Shown piece by piece: positions 22,841 to 34,790 of a DNA stretch of 64,000 nucleotides; position 1 is the first letter of the stretch, and every line of letters starts with the position of its first letter. Under the pieces are notes generated by a model. It was not told the DNA's origin, made no database searches, and saw only the letters and a program-made list of their open reading frames with translations. The translations under genes were made by a program, and so were the position numbers. The DNA lies in assembly GCA_030280995.1 (NCBI GenBank), contig JASXTE010000279.1:1-64000 (forward strand), written 5' to 3'. Source of the DNA: Hemileia vastatrix. Taxonomy: Eukaryota; Basidiomycota; Pucciniomycetes; Pucciniales; Zaghouaniaceae.

Positions 22841-23585
22841 GTCACTGCTTTGAATATCACTGCTTACTTCCCTGAGTCGAAACTTGTTCTTTGAAACTTC
22901 TGTCCTCAGCGCCTGGTCAATGAACCAAGCCGGTTGCTTCTTCAGCCGCTGCTGTATATGAGCACAAGAGCTACACAACTCAGGTGGACCTTTCGAAAAG
23001 TTGCATAGCAGAACGACGAGAACGACGAGGTCTTCGTGACTTTGCATTGGAGCTCTTGTCGACGACACCGCCCTCTCGTCGTAATGTTGCAACATTAGAG
23101 TGGTTTGAGTTCGAAAGAGAGCGACGCTACTTTCATGGTTCTCGAATCAATCTCAAGTGAGGGTTCAAAATCTGTTTCAAGGGTGATGGAGTGGCACGAG
23201 GGATCTCTCAGAAGCTTGCTTTCTCAAGCTGCCCATCTCCGATGGACTTCCTTGAAAACGCTTTGTCATCTATTTAGAAGAGATAGAGTGGAAATTAGCC
23301 CTCAGAGAAAGTCTCACAACTGATCGACGCCAGTGCGAGGAGCTCGATCCAAACACTCGAAGCGAGTGATGACTCTCCAGCGATGAGAACGATCTTTGAG
23401 ATCGCTCACTCAGTCAACACAACATTGAGTGAATTTTCTTTTGAACATCTCGAAAATCTGTCTCTGAAGGCAGAGGTCCGAGCTCACATTCAGGGGCTCG
23501 GCGGTTGTTCACCGAAGCCATTGAAAAGGCAGATTTTTCGTTCTCACTTTTTGACTTTCTACCACTCACTTCAAAACATTGAGTC
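22841..23585. other. Intergenic region with a 16-base palindrome
   Basis: There is no credible gene. Positions 23082-23097 are a perfect palindrome, taatgttgcaacatta, about 490 bases upstream of the next start codon. Confidence 0.6.
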
Positions 23586-25295
23586 ATGCCTCATCCTCAG
23601 AACCAGTCCAAAGAAGGGACAAAAAACTCGATGTCACCGATCGAAAGTATTCCAGAAGATGTGTCGTCAATCATCGCAACTTTCATCAAGAATTGGCCGA
23701 GATGGAAGGGGGGTGGGAGTTTAGTAGAGAAGAAAGAGCTAGGAAGAATGTGAGTTACGAGATCACTTTCGAGCAACCTCCCAGTTCCTGCAGATGTGCT
23801 CATCCAAGATTCATCTTCTTTTTCACCTCAGATCAAGAGACACAACTCTCCAAGCCATTGCTCTGACTTCTTCACGGAACTTCAACCTCTGGCATCCAGA
23901 GCTGCTCCAATCGGTCGTCCTATCAAGACTCAGTGTCATCTCATTTCTCTCATGCTTGAGGAGTGGCGAGCCATACCGTGCTCAGACGGTTAGATCACTT
24001 CGTCTTCATTGGGGTATAGTGGAAGGGATGGATATGGAGCGATGGACCAGAGATTTCCCAAAGCTCCTTCCCTATTCTTCTCTCAACGAGCCCTTCTCTT
24101 CACCTTCGCATACCAGGGCTCATCTCACTTCCAGTCTAAGGAATTGTACTCAAGCTCTACTTCATCGATTACCTAATCTCAAAGAGTTGGTCATTCAAGA
24201 TCCGGCTTATCTTTTCGATTTTCAAAGCAAGATCACCGACGGATTGATTCCTCTCCCATTTTTGAGTTCGTCTTTGACGAAGATTTATTTAAAGCTGTTT
24301 TCGGAAGGACCTTCTCTATCTGCTCGTAATGCAGTCTGGTTATTGGTATTCTGTCGAAATTTGAATCATGCATGCTTAGGATTCAATTTCAGCAGAGATG
24401 ACATCAAATTCTTGGATGAATACAAACTGGTTTACAAAGGCAAATCAAACGTTAAGAAGTTGTCAATCATGACGATGTTTATCTCCGATAAAGAAGCACA
24501 AGCTAGAGCTGGTCCAACTTTTTCAATTATTGGTCACAAGAGTGGGTTCAGTAATGCAGAGAAGAGAGAGTCAATTTCGAATTTTCTAGGGGTCACCAAG
24601 CAGCTCGAATGTTTTGAGATCAACTCTATACCGTCCATATGGAATTCTTCCGACCTAGAAGAAGCAGACGAAGCTCAAGAACCCATAGGGCAATGTATCC
24701 AAGGTTTGTCCGCTTCGTTTAATAGCCTCAAGCATCTAAGGCTCATTGATGAGCAGGGATTCGAGTTCCCACTCGCTTTGAATCGCTTCAAGAAGTTGAA
24801 AATATTAGCCTTTAGTGAAGCTGGAATCGCAGGCTGCATGCATCAAAAGGTCTCGCTGAACGTTGAAGTGCTTTATTTGACCTACTACCTTAAGGCTGGA
24901 CAGGCGTTCATAAATTATCAGTTCGAAGAAGAGGAGTTTTTGCTGCTTCTTTACAAGAAAGGATGGTTTCCGAAGTTGCAGGAGATCGTGGTTCCTAAAC
25001 ATCCGATAGATCTCGACAACGAAATTGTCAAATCAGGGAAGAAGAAGTGGGCCGAGAACAGACAAATTTTGAAATCGTATGAACCCATCAAGAGTGGGAA
25101 GATCAAGCTCAGAGAAATCGAAAGCGGGGAAAGTGGTGAGTAATGAGTCAAACGAAGAACAAGATTGAAAGATAATCAAAATCAGGCGCTGACTTGGCTG
25201 CCTTACCCTGACTGTCTCTCGTCCTTTCGCTTCATTTTGCAGCAGCTGGAGAAGGAATGGAATTCATGTCGTACTATCGCTGGCTATCTCACTAG
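23586..25295 (+). CDS. F-box-like protein with a long C-terminal region
   Basis: Exons 23586-23749, 23832-25135 and 25243-25295 give 506 residues. The acceptor at 23831 (after cttctttttcacctcag) is the one that keeps frame; the nearer cag at 23793 does not. The N-terminus reads SPIESIPEDVSSIIATFIKN, and after the splice DTTLQAIALTSSRNFNLWHP then ELLQSVVLSRLS, the shape of a basidiomycete F-box followed by LRR-like text (LKHLRLIDEQGFEFPLALN, VLYLTYYL). Such proteins are predicted SCF ubiquitin-ligase substrate receptors. These families expand fast in fungi, so the substrate cannot be guessed. The tail ends MSYYRWLSH. Confidence 0.72.
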
Positions 25296-25991
25296 AAAAG
25301 GCAGAAAGAAAAAGAGTCAGTCAACTACACTCGTTTTACTTTGACTTCAGCTCGTCGATTGTGTGATGAGGCTCAAGACCGCTTGTTAGCTTCGCTTGAA
25401 TCGACAAGTTCTTCTCGACCCTATACAACTGATTCAATTCAATTCTTCGTAGTCCTGTCGACTTTGAATATCTTAGTTTTGTCTTCTAACCATCTAGAAA
25501 CGAAGTATAGTTGACTTACTGAGCACATTTGCGAGATGGAATGGAAGTTTCTAATCGACTCGAAATCTCGACGAATGGAAATCCGAGTGTCTTTGATTCA
25601 CGATTCCGATTCTCGAACTCACTCTTCGAGAAGATGGACATTTGAAGAATTTGGTCAAATCTTGTTGTGAGGTGGAAGAAGTAGAAGAGAAGAAAATTGT
25701 CAGATCCTCCGATATTCAGGAGAGGATCGATCGCGGATGACGAGGTTCTCGAATCGTGACAAAAGACGCTATCATCCCACTTAGACATCTTTGCTGAATG
25801 GATTTCAAATTTCAGTAACACGACACCCGACAGAAAAGACAAGAAAAGAGACAACAAGTTTCCCATTTCATCTTTCCCAACCTAGCTTTATCAATCTTCC
25901 AACATGATTTCTATGATCATCCTGTCTCTTGACATCTTCTCTTTCAATCCATTCCCAAATTTTCCACTTTCTTTTCCCCAATTCCATTTTC
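25296..25991. other. Convergent intergenic region
   Basis: It separates the F-box-like gene from the 3' end of the proteasome gene. A 116-codon minus-strand open frame (25866-25516) is present but unsupported. The 11-mer tttcaaatttc lies at 25803-25813. Confidence 0.5.
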
Positions 25992-27612
25992 TTAATCCTT
26001 TTCGGCCAATTTTTCCAAAATGACTCCAACTTCTTCTTCCGACATTGTTCTAAATCTAATTTCCTTTTCAACTTCGAGACTTGGACCTTCTCTTCTACCT
26101 CTACCTTTACCATTTCCAACATTTTCTTCATCATCAACCGTTTGCATTTCAACATCACCACCACCACTGACATTTGAAGTGACGATTTTAGATCTTGGAT
26201 CATCTTCTTTGAAACCATTGAATTCGATTCCGAAACCAGGTAAAGAATCCTTATAAATCTTATCAAAAGCCAATTCTCCACCAATGATTCCAACTTCAAT
26301 CTCATTAGATTTCAGATCTTGTTGTAAAACAGTAGATAAAGTAGTCAAAGCCAATTCCAAAACTTGATCTTTATTCATGTTTCTAACCATTTTCTCTGCT
26401 TCCTTGACTGCCAAATCGTTTGCACTCGAAGATGATTCTTCTGGTACTTCTGGTTGAGTCACACCTGTCGTCGTATTATTATTACTAGATGATTTCTTGA
26501 ATTGTTTTTTCCAAATAATTGATAGCTTCAGTTTGTTTTGCACCACTTGCAGTCGCTCTGAATCCGACGTAATAACCTGCTGGATCAATCTTGAAGATTT
26601 GAGGTCCTTTTTCTGGTTTGGGTCCAATCCTATCAAGATGATAGAGATTCCTAAAGGTCTCATGGCTGCTCTTTGAGTGTAAACTTGGTTGATGTTTGCC
26701 AATCTTTTGGCTAAAACGTCAGGTGTGATTGGATATCCATATTTGTAATTGTATTCTGCTGCTTCTGAACGAGCTCTTTGGACTTGAGAACGTGCATCGG
26801 CTGTTAGTGGTGAGAATGGTGGAATGAGAAGGAGAATGTCAATCAGACAAGTTGAGAGAGACGAGTGAGTGGACGAGATGATAGAAGAGGAAGTTACAGA
26901 GGTAGAGGGAAGCTACTTCCTTTGCTTTACACTTTGACATCGGATGGTTTCGTATGTGCATTTTCAGACTGTTCTGAATTTCATTCGCAGTTTCTGATTG
27001 AGCTCATCCTTGGTTCACCTCGAGCGAGGTAGAGGAGGGGATGAGGTGGAATGATCGAGGAGACGTAATCTATCTGGAGATGTGCCAATCGGATCGACTT
27101 CTCTCTCTTCTTTTACCATTTTGAGCTCATGATCGTCACCAAGAGATGTCCAAAAGTCTTATTTGCCTCTGAAGAGTAAAGGATCTCTTCTCATTGCACT
27201 GTTCTGTCTCTTCTCTGTGTCTCTCTTCTCTCTCATTCTGAACACTAACCGATTCTACCAGTGACTACGCAACCGATCTCGTTTGTGATGTTGAAGATGT
27301 GAGTGACAGTGCTAGCATCTAGCAACTTGTCCTGAGAGAGAAAGAGAAGAAGAGAGAAAGAGATTAGAGAATGATGGATGATAAGTGGAAGTAGAAGTGG
27401 ATCTTGCCATCATCATCACCACTGCCTCTCCCTCTGTTGTTTATACTGACTGGAACCTTTTTCTGAGTTGCGACCACTGCGCAATCTCTACCCTTGATAG
27501 CGACTGAAGTGATTCCAGCAGCAGAGATGGCCTTGAAAGCGTATTCCACCTGATACAGTCTACCGTCTGGCGAAAAGACAGTCAAATATCGATCGTAGGA
27601 TGATCGCGACAT
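25992..27612 (-). CDS. SCL1: 20S proteasome subunit alpha-1 (PSMA6/Scl1 type), two frame breaks
   Basis: Exons 27612-27451, 27331-27250 and 26800-25992. The protein starts [20 protein letters not shown] then VEYAFKAI, the alpha-type signature that gates the 20S core. It continues [40 protein letters not shown] and [13 protein letters not shown], all diagnostic of alpha-1. At about 26614-26622 the frame slips, and the conserved [20 protein letters not shown] is read one frame over. At the T6 run 26505-26510 (A6 in the sense) it slips back before FKKSSSNNN. The two breaks cancel, so the 351-codon total is divisible by three. The protein is longer than the usual 245-290 residues because of a Ser/Asn/Thr insert and an acidic tail. 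As an essential subunit it should be intact in a living cell. It shares a 252-base promoter with NOP56. Confidence 0.9.
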
Positions 27613-27864
27613 TGCTGGCTGGATTGTTCAGTAGAGGTTGTTCAGTAGTAGATTGTTTGCTTGCTTGCTGTAGTTGAACAGATGATCGATGATTTGATGT
27701 TCAAGTTGATGTTTCGATTGACACAAGTTGGAATGAACTGGTTTGAAGCCCACGAGTCCAATTGGAGCACTCTTCGCACACCTCGTGATAATTTTCATTC
27801 TTCTTCCTTCTCTTCTCTCTCCTCTTCTCATTACTCACATCACTACTCACTATCTACACTCAGG
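27613..27864. promoter_or_regulatory. Bidirectional promoter of proteasome alpha-1 and NOP56
   Basis: Only 252 bases separate the start codons of two divergent housekeeping genes. Short tgcttgcttgctg and caagttgatg repeats are seen; the NOP56 side is strongly pyrimidine-rich and there is no TATA box. Confidence 0.6.
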
Positions 27865-29986
27865 ATGGCCAGTTCACCATCTCACATTCTATTTGAATGT
27901 GCTACTGGATGCGCTATCTTTTCTACTTCTCAGACAGAGGAAATCGGTAACAAGACAAAGGCAGTGGCAGATTCCATAAAGGATCTCAACTCTTTTGGTA
28001 GAATGGTCAAGTTGGTCAGCTTCAGTCCTTTCAAGAACGCTCTGGACGCTCTACAGGCTTGTTTGGACATCTCTGAAGGTTAGTGGGAAGCAATCAGGGA
28101 CGACAGAGATAGGAGGGGGGAGAGGAGATGGAGGGGGAAGAGAAGAAGTCGAAGAAGAGGAAGAAGAAAGTTCAAAGATGGACGATGCCACTTTCAATCT
28201 TCTATCTTGTGCTTCCTTGGATTCTATACCAATAGTCGTTATGAAATCTAGAGCCACCCCCACTCGATTGGCTAACTCTTCTCTTCTCTTCCTTCTCATT
28301 CTCACTCCTCCCATCTGCAGGTGTCTTGAATGACCATCTCAGATCTCTCATCACTCAAAACCTATCTTCATCCAAGAAATCAAAATCACCAATCTTACTC
28401 GGTGTTTCAGAAAGAGGTCTAGCAGGTTCCATCGTCTCTGAATTGGGAGTCCAATGTGACACTGGAGAGCGTACGTTGGAATTACTTCGAGGAATCAGAT
28501 TACATGCCTCTTCTCTATTGAAAGGAATGTCAGAGGGAGATTTATCAAAGGCTCAATTAGGTCTAGGTCATTCCTATTCCCGTTCCAAAGTCAAGTTCAA
28601 CGTAAACAGATCAGACAACATGATCATTCAAGCCATCGCTTTATTAGACGTATTGGATAAGGATGTAAACACTTTTTCAATGAGAGTTAGGGAATGGTAT
28701 GGTTGGCATTTCCCTGAATTGGTCAAGTTGATCAATGACAATTTGACCTATGCGAAATTGGTAGTCTTTATTAGAAACAAGGAAAGGTTGGAGGAGGAAC
28801 ATTTGGACGGTTTGGCTGAAATCTTGGATGGAGATGAAACTAACGCTAGAAACGTTTTGGACGCTTCTAGAGCTAGTATGGGGACTGAAATTGGTGAACA
28901 AGACATGTTGAACATTGGTCATTTTGCAGAAAGAGTCGTTCAATTGGCCGAATATAGAAAGAGCATGTCTAAATATCTTCAAGAGAAGATGCACTTGGTA
29001 GCTCCAAACGTGAGTAGCTTTGTCGACGAGAGCTTTTTTGAATCTAAAAGATTACTAGTCCGAACATTGCTGATCACGATTCCTTAATCTTCATCTCTTC
29101 TTCCTCTTCACCTACAGTTGTCAGCTCTGATCGGAGAGACAATTGGAGCTCGTTTGATCTCTCACGCTGGATCGCTGACCAATCTAGCCAAATATCCAGC
29201 TTCTACAGTTCAAATCTTAGGAGCAGAGAAAGCTTTATTCCGAGCCTTAAAGACTAAAGGAAACACTCCCAAGTACGGTTTATTATATCACGCTTCAGCA
29301 ATCGCAAGAGCTGCACCAAAGAATAAAGGTAGAATGTCTAGATTTGTTGCAAACAAGATTTCAATCGCTAGTAGAATCGATTGTTTCTCTGATAAACCAA
29401 GTTCTAAATTTGGCGAGGTTTTACATTTACAAGTGGAAGAAAGATTACAATTTTATGAAACTGGTAAAGCTCCTGGGAAGAATTCAGACGCTATGAAGAA
29501 AGCTATCGAAGCTATTGAAGAGGAAGCTGGGGATTTAATGGACGTTGATAAAGATGATGATGATGAGGATGATGATGAAGATGAAACTATGCAAATGCCA
29601 AATGCTGTTGGGGTTGTTGATCCTGCTGATGAGAAAAAGAAGAGTAAAAAGGAAAAGAAGGAGAAGAAGGAGAAGAAGGAAAAGAAATCAAAGAGTAAAT
29701 CTGGTGATAAGGTGAGTCAATTGGTACTGACTTCGACTACTATTTGAACGAGAGGGAGCACTCTACAAGCTGAAACAGAAGTACTGACCTCGAGTTGTTC
29801 TCTTCTTCTCTCCTTCAAACGAATTCTTTCTCGACGTTCGATCAGGAGAGCAAAGATGCTGTCAAGGCAGCTGAAAAGGCAGCCAAAAAGGAAGCAAAGA
29901 AAGCTCGTAAGAGTGAATCTGGAGATGTTTCCACTTCTTCAAAGAAGGACAAGTCTGAAAAGAAGAAGAAATCGAAATCTTCGTAG
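27865..29986 (+). CDS. NOP56: NOP56, box C/D snoRNP core protein
   Basis: Exons 27865-28078, 28321-29009, 29118-29711 and 29846-29986 splice to 545 residues, the usual size. The N-terminal domain has [35 protein letters not shown] and [13 protein letters not shown]. The Nop domain, which binds the C/D guide RNA and 15.5K protein, includes [20 protein letters not shown] and [20 protein letters not shown] followed by [11 protein letters not shown] and PKYGLLYHA. The tail is acidic, then a long lysine/glutamate-rich [11 protein letters not shown] region typical of nucleolar Nop56/58. It acts with Nop58 and fibrillarin in rRNA 2'-O-methylation. The intron at 28079-28320 lies directly after ISEG. 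Confidence 0.97.
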
Positions 29987-31115
29987 AGAGTTCGTATTTC
30001 TGCTTTCTGTCCTCTTTCTCCTGTCTTGTCTCCTTCTCTCGCTATTTGGTTCGTTTACTCTTTGCTATATATTTTCTCTCTCACTGTCGCTCTCCCTTGT
30101 CTCTAACGGATAAGGAGACTTCATAATTCCTCCTTCTTCTTCTTCTTCGCCTTGTATTATTTCTTCTTTTTCCGCGTCTCGTCAATTGTTCGTTCCTTTC
30201 GCTCGCTATCCTTGCTTGATTGTCCCTGAATAAACCGATTGGAAAACGTGTGGGTTTACAGTAACAAATAAACGAGACGAAATAACATCTCAGCAGCATG
30301 GGAGAGAGAGAGAGAGACACGAAAGCGGCACTGGTTTCATTCCTGCGAGGCTCGTCTCAACTTGGTTCCCCAAGGTTCGAGATTCTAGACTTTGCACGTA
30401 TAGCAACTGTTTGGAAAGAATGCAGGACTGTGTACCATGCTTGGTCGAACACATGAGATGGGGACTTTGAACTTTAATCAACTCTCCTTCGCCAACACAT
30501 GCCGACTACTCAAGCCCTGATCAGACGCACTGCGCCTTCTCGAGCTCTCTCCTTGACAGTATTGACATGACTAAGCATGCTTTTTTGGGGGAGAAGCGAA
30601 TAGTAGGAGTGCCGAAGGAGAAACAATCAAGCTGTCAACTTCCGTTAATAGTTCTGTCCCTGGGCGTAAACTTCGCCAGCCCTTCTCTCAACCACAGTCG
30701 TCGAAACCTTTGAGAGAGTCTCGAAACACCAATCATGTTCTCTTCAACTTCACCCCAAGCAGACAGTTACAGATTGCTTCGCTTCAAATCTTCGATCAAT
30801 CAACGAGGGCGCAAGAGACGAACCATGCTTTGTCGGCAGACCGAAAGTGCAACTCCTACGAATCCACAAACCAGACACGTAGAGGAAAAGGTATAAAACG
30901 AGGCCTCTTTTTCCTCCTTCCTAATCCTCATCAGTTCTCTCATTCCCCTTCCTACTCTTCTAGCATTCTCTCCTTCCCCTCTAGTGGATGCATCTTTTGG
31001 TTCAAGCAATCCTACTCATCTACCTCGGACTCTTCACTGCCTCTCTTTCTTACCTCCTGGATTCTCTATCTCGCTATTACTCAGCTCAAGCCAAATCTCT
31101 CAACGAAAAATCGTA
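29987..31115. other. 1.1-kb intergenic region
   Basis: It contains the NOP56 3' region, a GA run at about 30302-30317, and the promoter of the next gene with a TATA box. No gene is recognised. Confidence 0.6.
30892..30898 (+). promoter_or_regulatory. TATA box of the cysteine-rich secreted gene
   Basis: tataaaa, 218 bases upstream of the start at 31116, followed by a long CT-rich leader. Confidence 0.6.
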
Positions 31116-32026
31116 ATGAAGTTCTTCGCAATCACTTCTTCTTTCTTGGCCGTCGCTCTTATGAGCGTTCAAGCAGCTTCGACTTCCACCAAGTACATCT
31201 CTTACACTCAAGAGTGAGTATTTCCTCTTAACTTCTGTCGAGACTTTAAAGAGTGCTTTATCGAACACAAACTGACATTCTGCTCTCAATCTCGTGCTTC
31301 TCTTTCAAAGTGAACGCGGTACTCCAATGGCTCACATCCAGGTCGACATGGCTTCTCTTTTCGACACTCCAGCAAACTTGACTGGTTTCAACTTGGACAT
31401 CGGTCAAACCAACTACGATTCGACCTTCTACGACAAGGTCTCTCAAGATCTAAGCTCTGATAACTTCGAGGACAAGGTCAACGGAGTCATCTCTGCTCTT
31501 TACGCAAAGCCTTACGAACAAGGAGCTGACGAAGGAATGGATGAGGACTTCCATCGTTTATCTTCTATGGCTCATCCAGACAGTGCCAAATCCCTCATCT
31601 CTCGTAACAACCCCTACGTTAGTTGGGCAAAGAGTCATGCCATCGCTCTAACCACTTGCTCGGCTTTCCTATCCTGCATTTCTGGTACTACCTGCTCTTT
31701 CTACGTCACCGTCAACAAGGCTCCTCGTTCTCGTTGTGAGACTCAAGGTGGAGAGAATTGCTGTATGTCTTGGAGTGACTACCAGCTCCAAGCTGGATTC
31801 TTTAGAGGTGAGTGTTTTTGTTGAATAACAATGCTCTGACGCTCACAAACGTTCTCGAAGCTCACCAGAAGTATCTCTTCCTCCTTCTACTCCCACAATC
31901 TCAGCTACCTGGACTACTTGCTACAACAGTCGTCCTGATAACAATGAAAGTTGTGAAGGTCACGATAATGGAAGTGGTCAAGGTGGTGACGTCTGCTTCT
32001 CTAACAGATCTACTGGCTGCACTTAA
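31116..32026 (+). CDS. Secreted cysteine-rich protein of unknown function
   Basis: Exons 31116-31213, 31311-31807 and 31905-32026 give 238 residues. The first 20 (MKFFAITSSFLAVALMSVQA) form a signal peptide. The middle is acidic and helical (DKVSQDLSSDNFEDKVNGVI). The C-terminal 90 residues carry about nine cysteines, including TTCSAFLSCISGTTCSF, GGENCCMSW, TTCYNSRPDNNESCEG and STGCT at the very end, so a disulfide-rich domain is likely. I do not recognise the family. With its TATA promoter and size it fits a small secreted effector or wall-associated protein, but that is inference. Confidence 0.75.
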
Positions 32027-32426
32027 GCTCGCCTTGTCTTCATCTACTGTTCGCCGTCATTTGCCCTCTTTGTCCCTCAACTCTCTACCGTCATCTACTG
32101 TCACCCTTTCTCTGTCTTTGTCTTTCTACGAACTCGAGTCTTTTTCTATCTAGAACGATCTTTCAATGTTGCGAAAGCTCGTCATCAACATCGTAAAAGA
32201 ACGCTTCACTCAGATCAAGCGCGATCGTCTTGAAGAAGGCTTTTGAGGAAAGAATATTTTATGGCAAGAGACTCAAAAAAGATGTTACAGATGAATCGAA
32301 AGATGAGGAGAGAAAGATGATTTGTGCAGAAATAAAGCTAAGAAAGAAAACGAAAGATAAGATGAAGGAAAGAAAGACGGAAACCGAGAAAAGCGAACAT
32401 GAAAGGCAGGGCTATATATCTCTTGA
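32027..32426. other. Convergent intergenic region
   Basis: Purine-rich towards its end; no gene seen. Confidence 0.5.
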
Positions 32427-34040
32427 CTACAATCCGTTAGAAACGATGAAGCTCAAGACCTGTTCATAAGCGTCAGAAGCAGTGTATCCATTCGACAAAC
32501 CATGACCAGAATTTGGGACAATGGAAGAGGTAAAGTTTTTGGTGACTGGATACAAGGTCTTTACTTGTTCCGGAATGGTAGATCCATTGGCAGTAGTGGT
32601 ACAATCAGAATTGCAGAATGGTAGATCTTGTTGACCATCAATGACGAAGACTGGACCCGTGAAGTTTTGAGCTGGAGCAGTTCCTGAGCCTTGAGTGAAT
32701 AGACCACCAAGAGTGACTGCTTGAGAAGTCTTGAATGCTAGATCTAGCGATTCTTGAGAGAAAGTGTTGAAGATTGGAGAAAGGAATTGAGTAATCAAAG
32801 CTGCCTTGGAACCTCCGGCAATCCATTCAGTAGGCTTGTTAGAGATTCCTTCGACTCCTGTGTTCTTTGCAATGGTGAAGTCACCACCAGCGACAAAAGT
32901 AGCTAGACCGTCTGAGTTGGTAGAGAATCCGGTCAGGACGACACCGTCAAAGAGATCTGGAGATTGACTTGAGACTGCTTGGACTTGGATCGATCCGTAG
33001 GCTGCGAAAAGAGAAGGGAAGAAGGCAAGGTCAGCTTTTATAGGTTGGATCATCATTTTAATCTCTAGTGAGCAGCAAATTGAAGCTCACAATGTCCGAT
33101 TCCAGTGACGTTAGTCCATTGCTTTCCACCAACAACGTTTGTAGTCTTGATTTGGTTAACAATGTCCTTGAGAATCGCAATTTCAGTGTTCAATTGGACC
33201 TCGTCGAATCCGTTTTCTGGGGTTTCAGACTTTCCGGTTCCCAGTCTATCGTAGATGAAGGTTGGGTAACCATACGAGGCAGCGTGACGAGTGAAAGAGT
33301 ATTCAGGGCTGTTGAAAGTGGAAAAGAAAATAGTTCAAAAGTGTCAGCTTCGAACCAAACAGATACTCAAAAGATCAGCCACGAAACTCACGCTAAGCTG
33401 TAGTCCCAGTATGAAGAATCGAAACCAATCCCATGCACAGCGACGAGCAGTTTGGAAGAGTCGACTTGTCCTTTGTTAGGACTGCAGAAGGTACCATGAA
33501 TCTGATAGCTCTTGTCATTTTGGATCATGGATCCGTTCATGTGAGCTGAAGTGTAGTTCTGCTTGAAGTTCAAGTATTGAAGTAAAGTTTGAGAGAGGTA
33601 AGTTTGGTTCAAAGAGGTCTGTGGGACGTCTTGGAAAGCTACAGAAGCAAGAAGGGTGAGGTCGAGAGGTAGTTCGATTCTTCAGTCAGCATCATTGTTT
33701 CTGATTCTCGTCTGGAAATACAGCATCGGTCTATGAGAAAAGACTACTCACCAACATTTGAGGAATTTGCTTTGGCGGTAATAGAGACATCTTGACATTT
33801 GGCATTGTGAAGTCCGTAAGGGCCAGTCTGGTTAGAGATTTGAAGATCTTGAGCTGAAAGATCTGGGGTGACGATGCCGTTGGTTGAGTTCGAAGTGGAC
33901 GAAGCTGCTGTGACTGGAGCTGAGGAGGTAGAGGAAGCAGCTGCTGAGGATGATGAAGCTGGTACGGATGATGAAGAAGAAGCTGGAGCTGCAAAAGCGC
34001 TGCTTGCGGAGAGAACAAGGAGGGTGGAAAGGATCTGCAT
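32427..34040 (-). CDS. Secreted alpha/beta hydrolase
   Basis: Exons 34040-33752, 33638-33392, 33308-33091 and 33001-32427 give 442 residues in frame. A signal peptide (MQILSTLLVLSASSAFA) is followed by a Ser/Ala-rich linker likely to be O-glycosylated. The oxyanion region is LLVAVHGIGFDSSYWDYSLA. The strand before the elbow reads IYDRLGTGKSETP, and the nucleophile elbow GHSYGS is split by the last intron between H and S. The acid is probably in VFVIDGQQD and the catalytic histidine in PNSGHGLSNGY. Several NxT/S sites (NQTY, NFTS) agree with secretion. It could be an esterase, lipase or epoxide-hydrolase relative; the substrate is unknown. Confidence 0.85.
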
Positions 34041-34790
34041 CTTGAAAATGTTGTTGGAGAAAGAAGATAAATGGAAAAAGTTGAGAAAGAGGAAACTCCG
34101 AGCCTTTTATATGGTGCTTCGAAAAGTTGTCAACACAAGATCCAATCCAGTTTGGCTCGAATCAAGACCCTTCGCGCGGCAGAGATCTTCATCCAAACAC
34201 CACCTCCACAGAATCTCCTTTTCTCCTTCTTTCTTCGCAATCCTACGTAATCCGATCTTCTTCGATCCACGATCTTTAATTTTGCGTTTTTGGTGGTGTT
34301 CGATCTCGGCATCGAGTGTCAAAACGTTTCGACAATCAACATCTTTGACTTCTCCACCTCCATCTCTCTCTTCTCTTCTCTGATCTCTCCTCTCTCGCGC
34401 AAGTCTCAATCAGGAAGTCGAAATTTGGTATCGAGAGAAACGAGACAAGAAAACTTCGAACTGGAATGCAAAGAGATATAGGCAGGCGAAAGACAAATGA
34501 GTGTGAGAGAGATAAACAACGCTGAGCTTCAGAGAATGTGCTGTTGGGTATGGAATAGGTTGGAACGCTAAGTGGAAGGATTGCTAAACAACTTGATAGA
34601 GAAAAATGCGAAGAGAACTGGTAACACGTATAAACGAGGTTGAAAGAGAAGTTGCGAAAGTAAAGCGAGAGAGAAAGTAGAAGTACGAAAAAGCGAGACA
34701 AAGAGTAGCGAGAGGAATGAAATGGTATGAATGACTTCGTCTTCAAATAACTGAAAAGGTGATATAAACCGAGATTGAGGTATGAACCTT
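34041..34790. other. Intergenic region
   Basis: Promoter of the secreted hydrolase and the 3' region of the next minus-strand gene. A 154-codon open frame on the minus strand is hydrophobic and lacks support. Confidence 0.5.
34105..34111 (-). promoter_or_regulatory. TATA box of the secreted hydrolase
   Basis: tataaaa on the minus strand, about 65 bases before the start at 34040. Confidence 0.6.

Noticed and set aside
23750..23831. Apparent frame break in the F-box-like gene
   Set aside because: Using the acceptor at 23831 after a strong pyrimidine tract rather than the one at 23793 restores a 507-codon frame.
25516..25866. 116-codon minus-strand open frame
   Set aside because: No splice signals, no family similarity and mixed composition; it lies downstream of the proteasome gene and is probably chance.
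26020..26256. Long plus-strand frames over the proteasome gene
   Set aside because: Shadows of the minus-strand coding sequence.
33300..33400. Suspected missing base between hydrolase exons 2 and 3
   Set aside because: Counting the phase shows that the junction reads A-P-E-Y correctly; the total length is a multiple of three.
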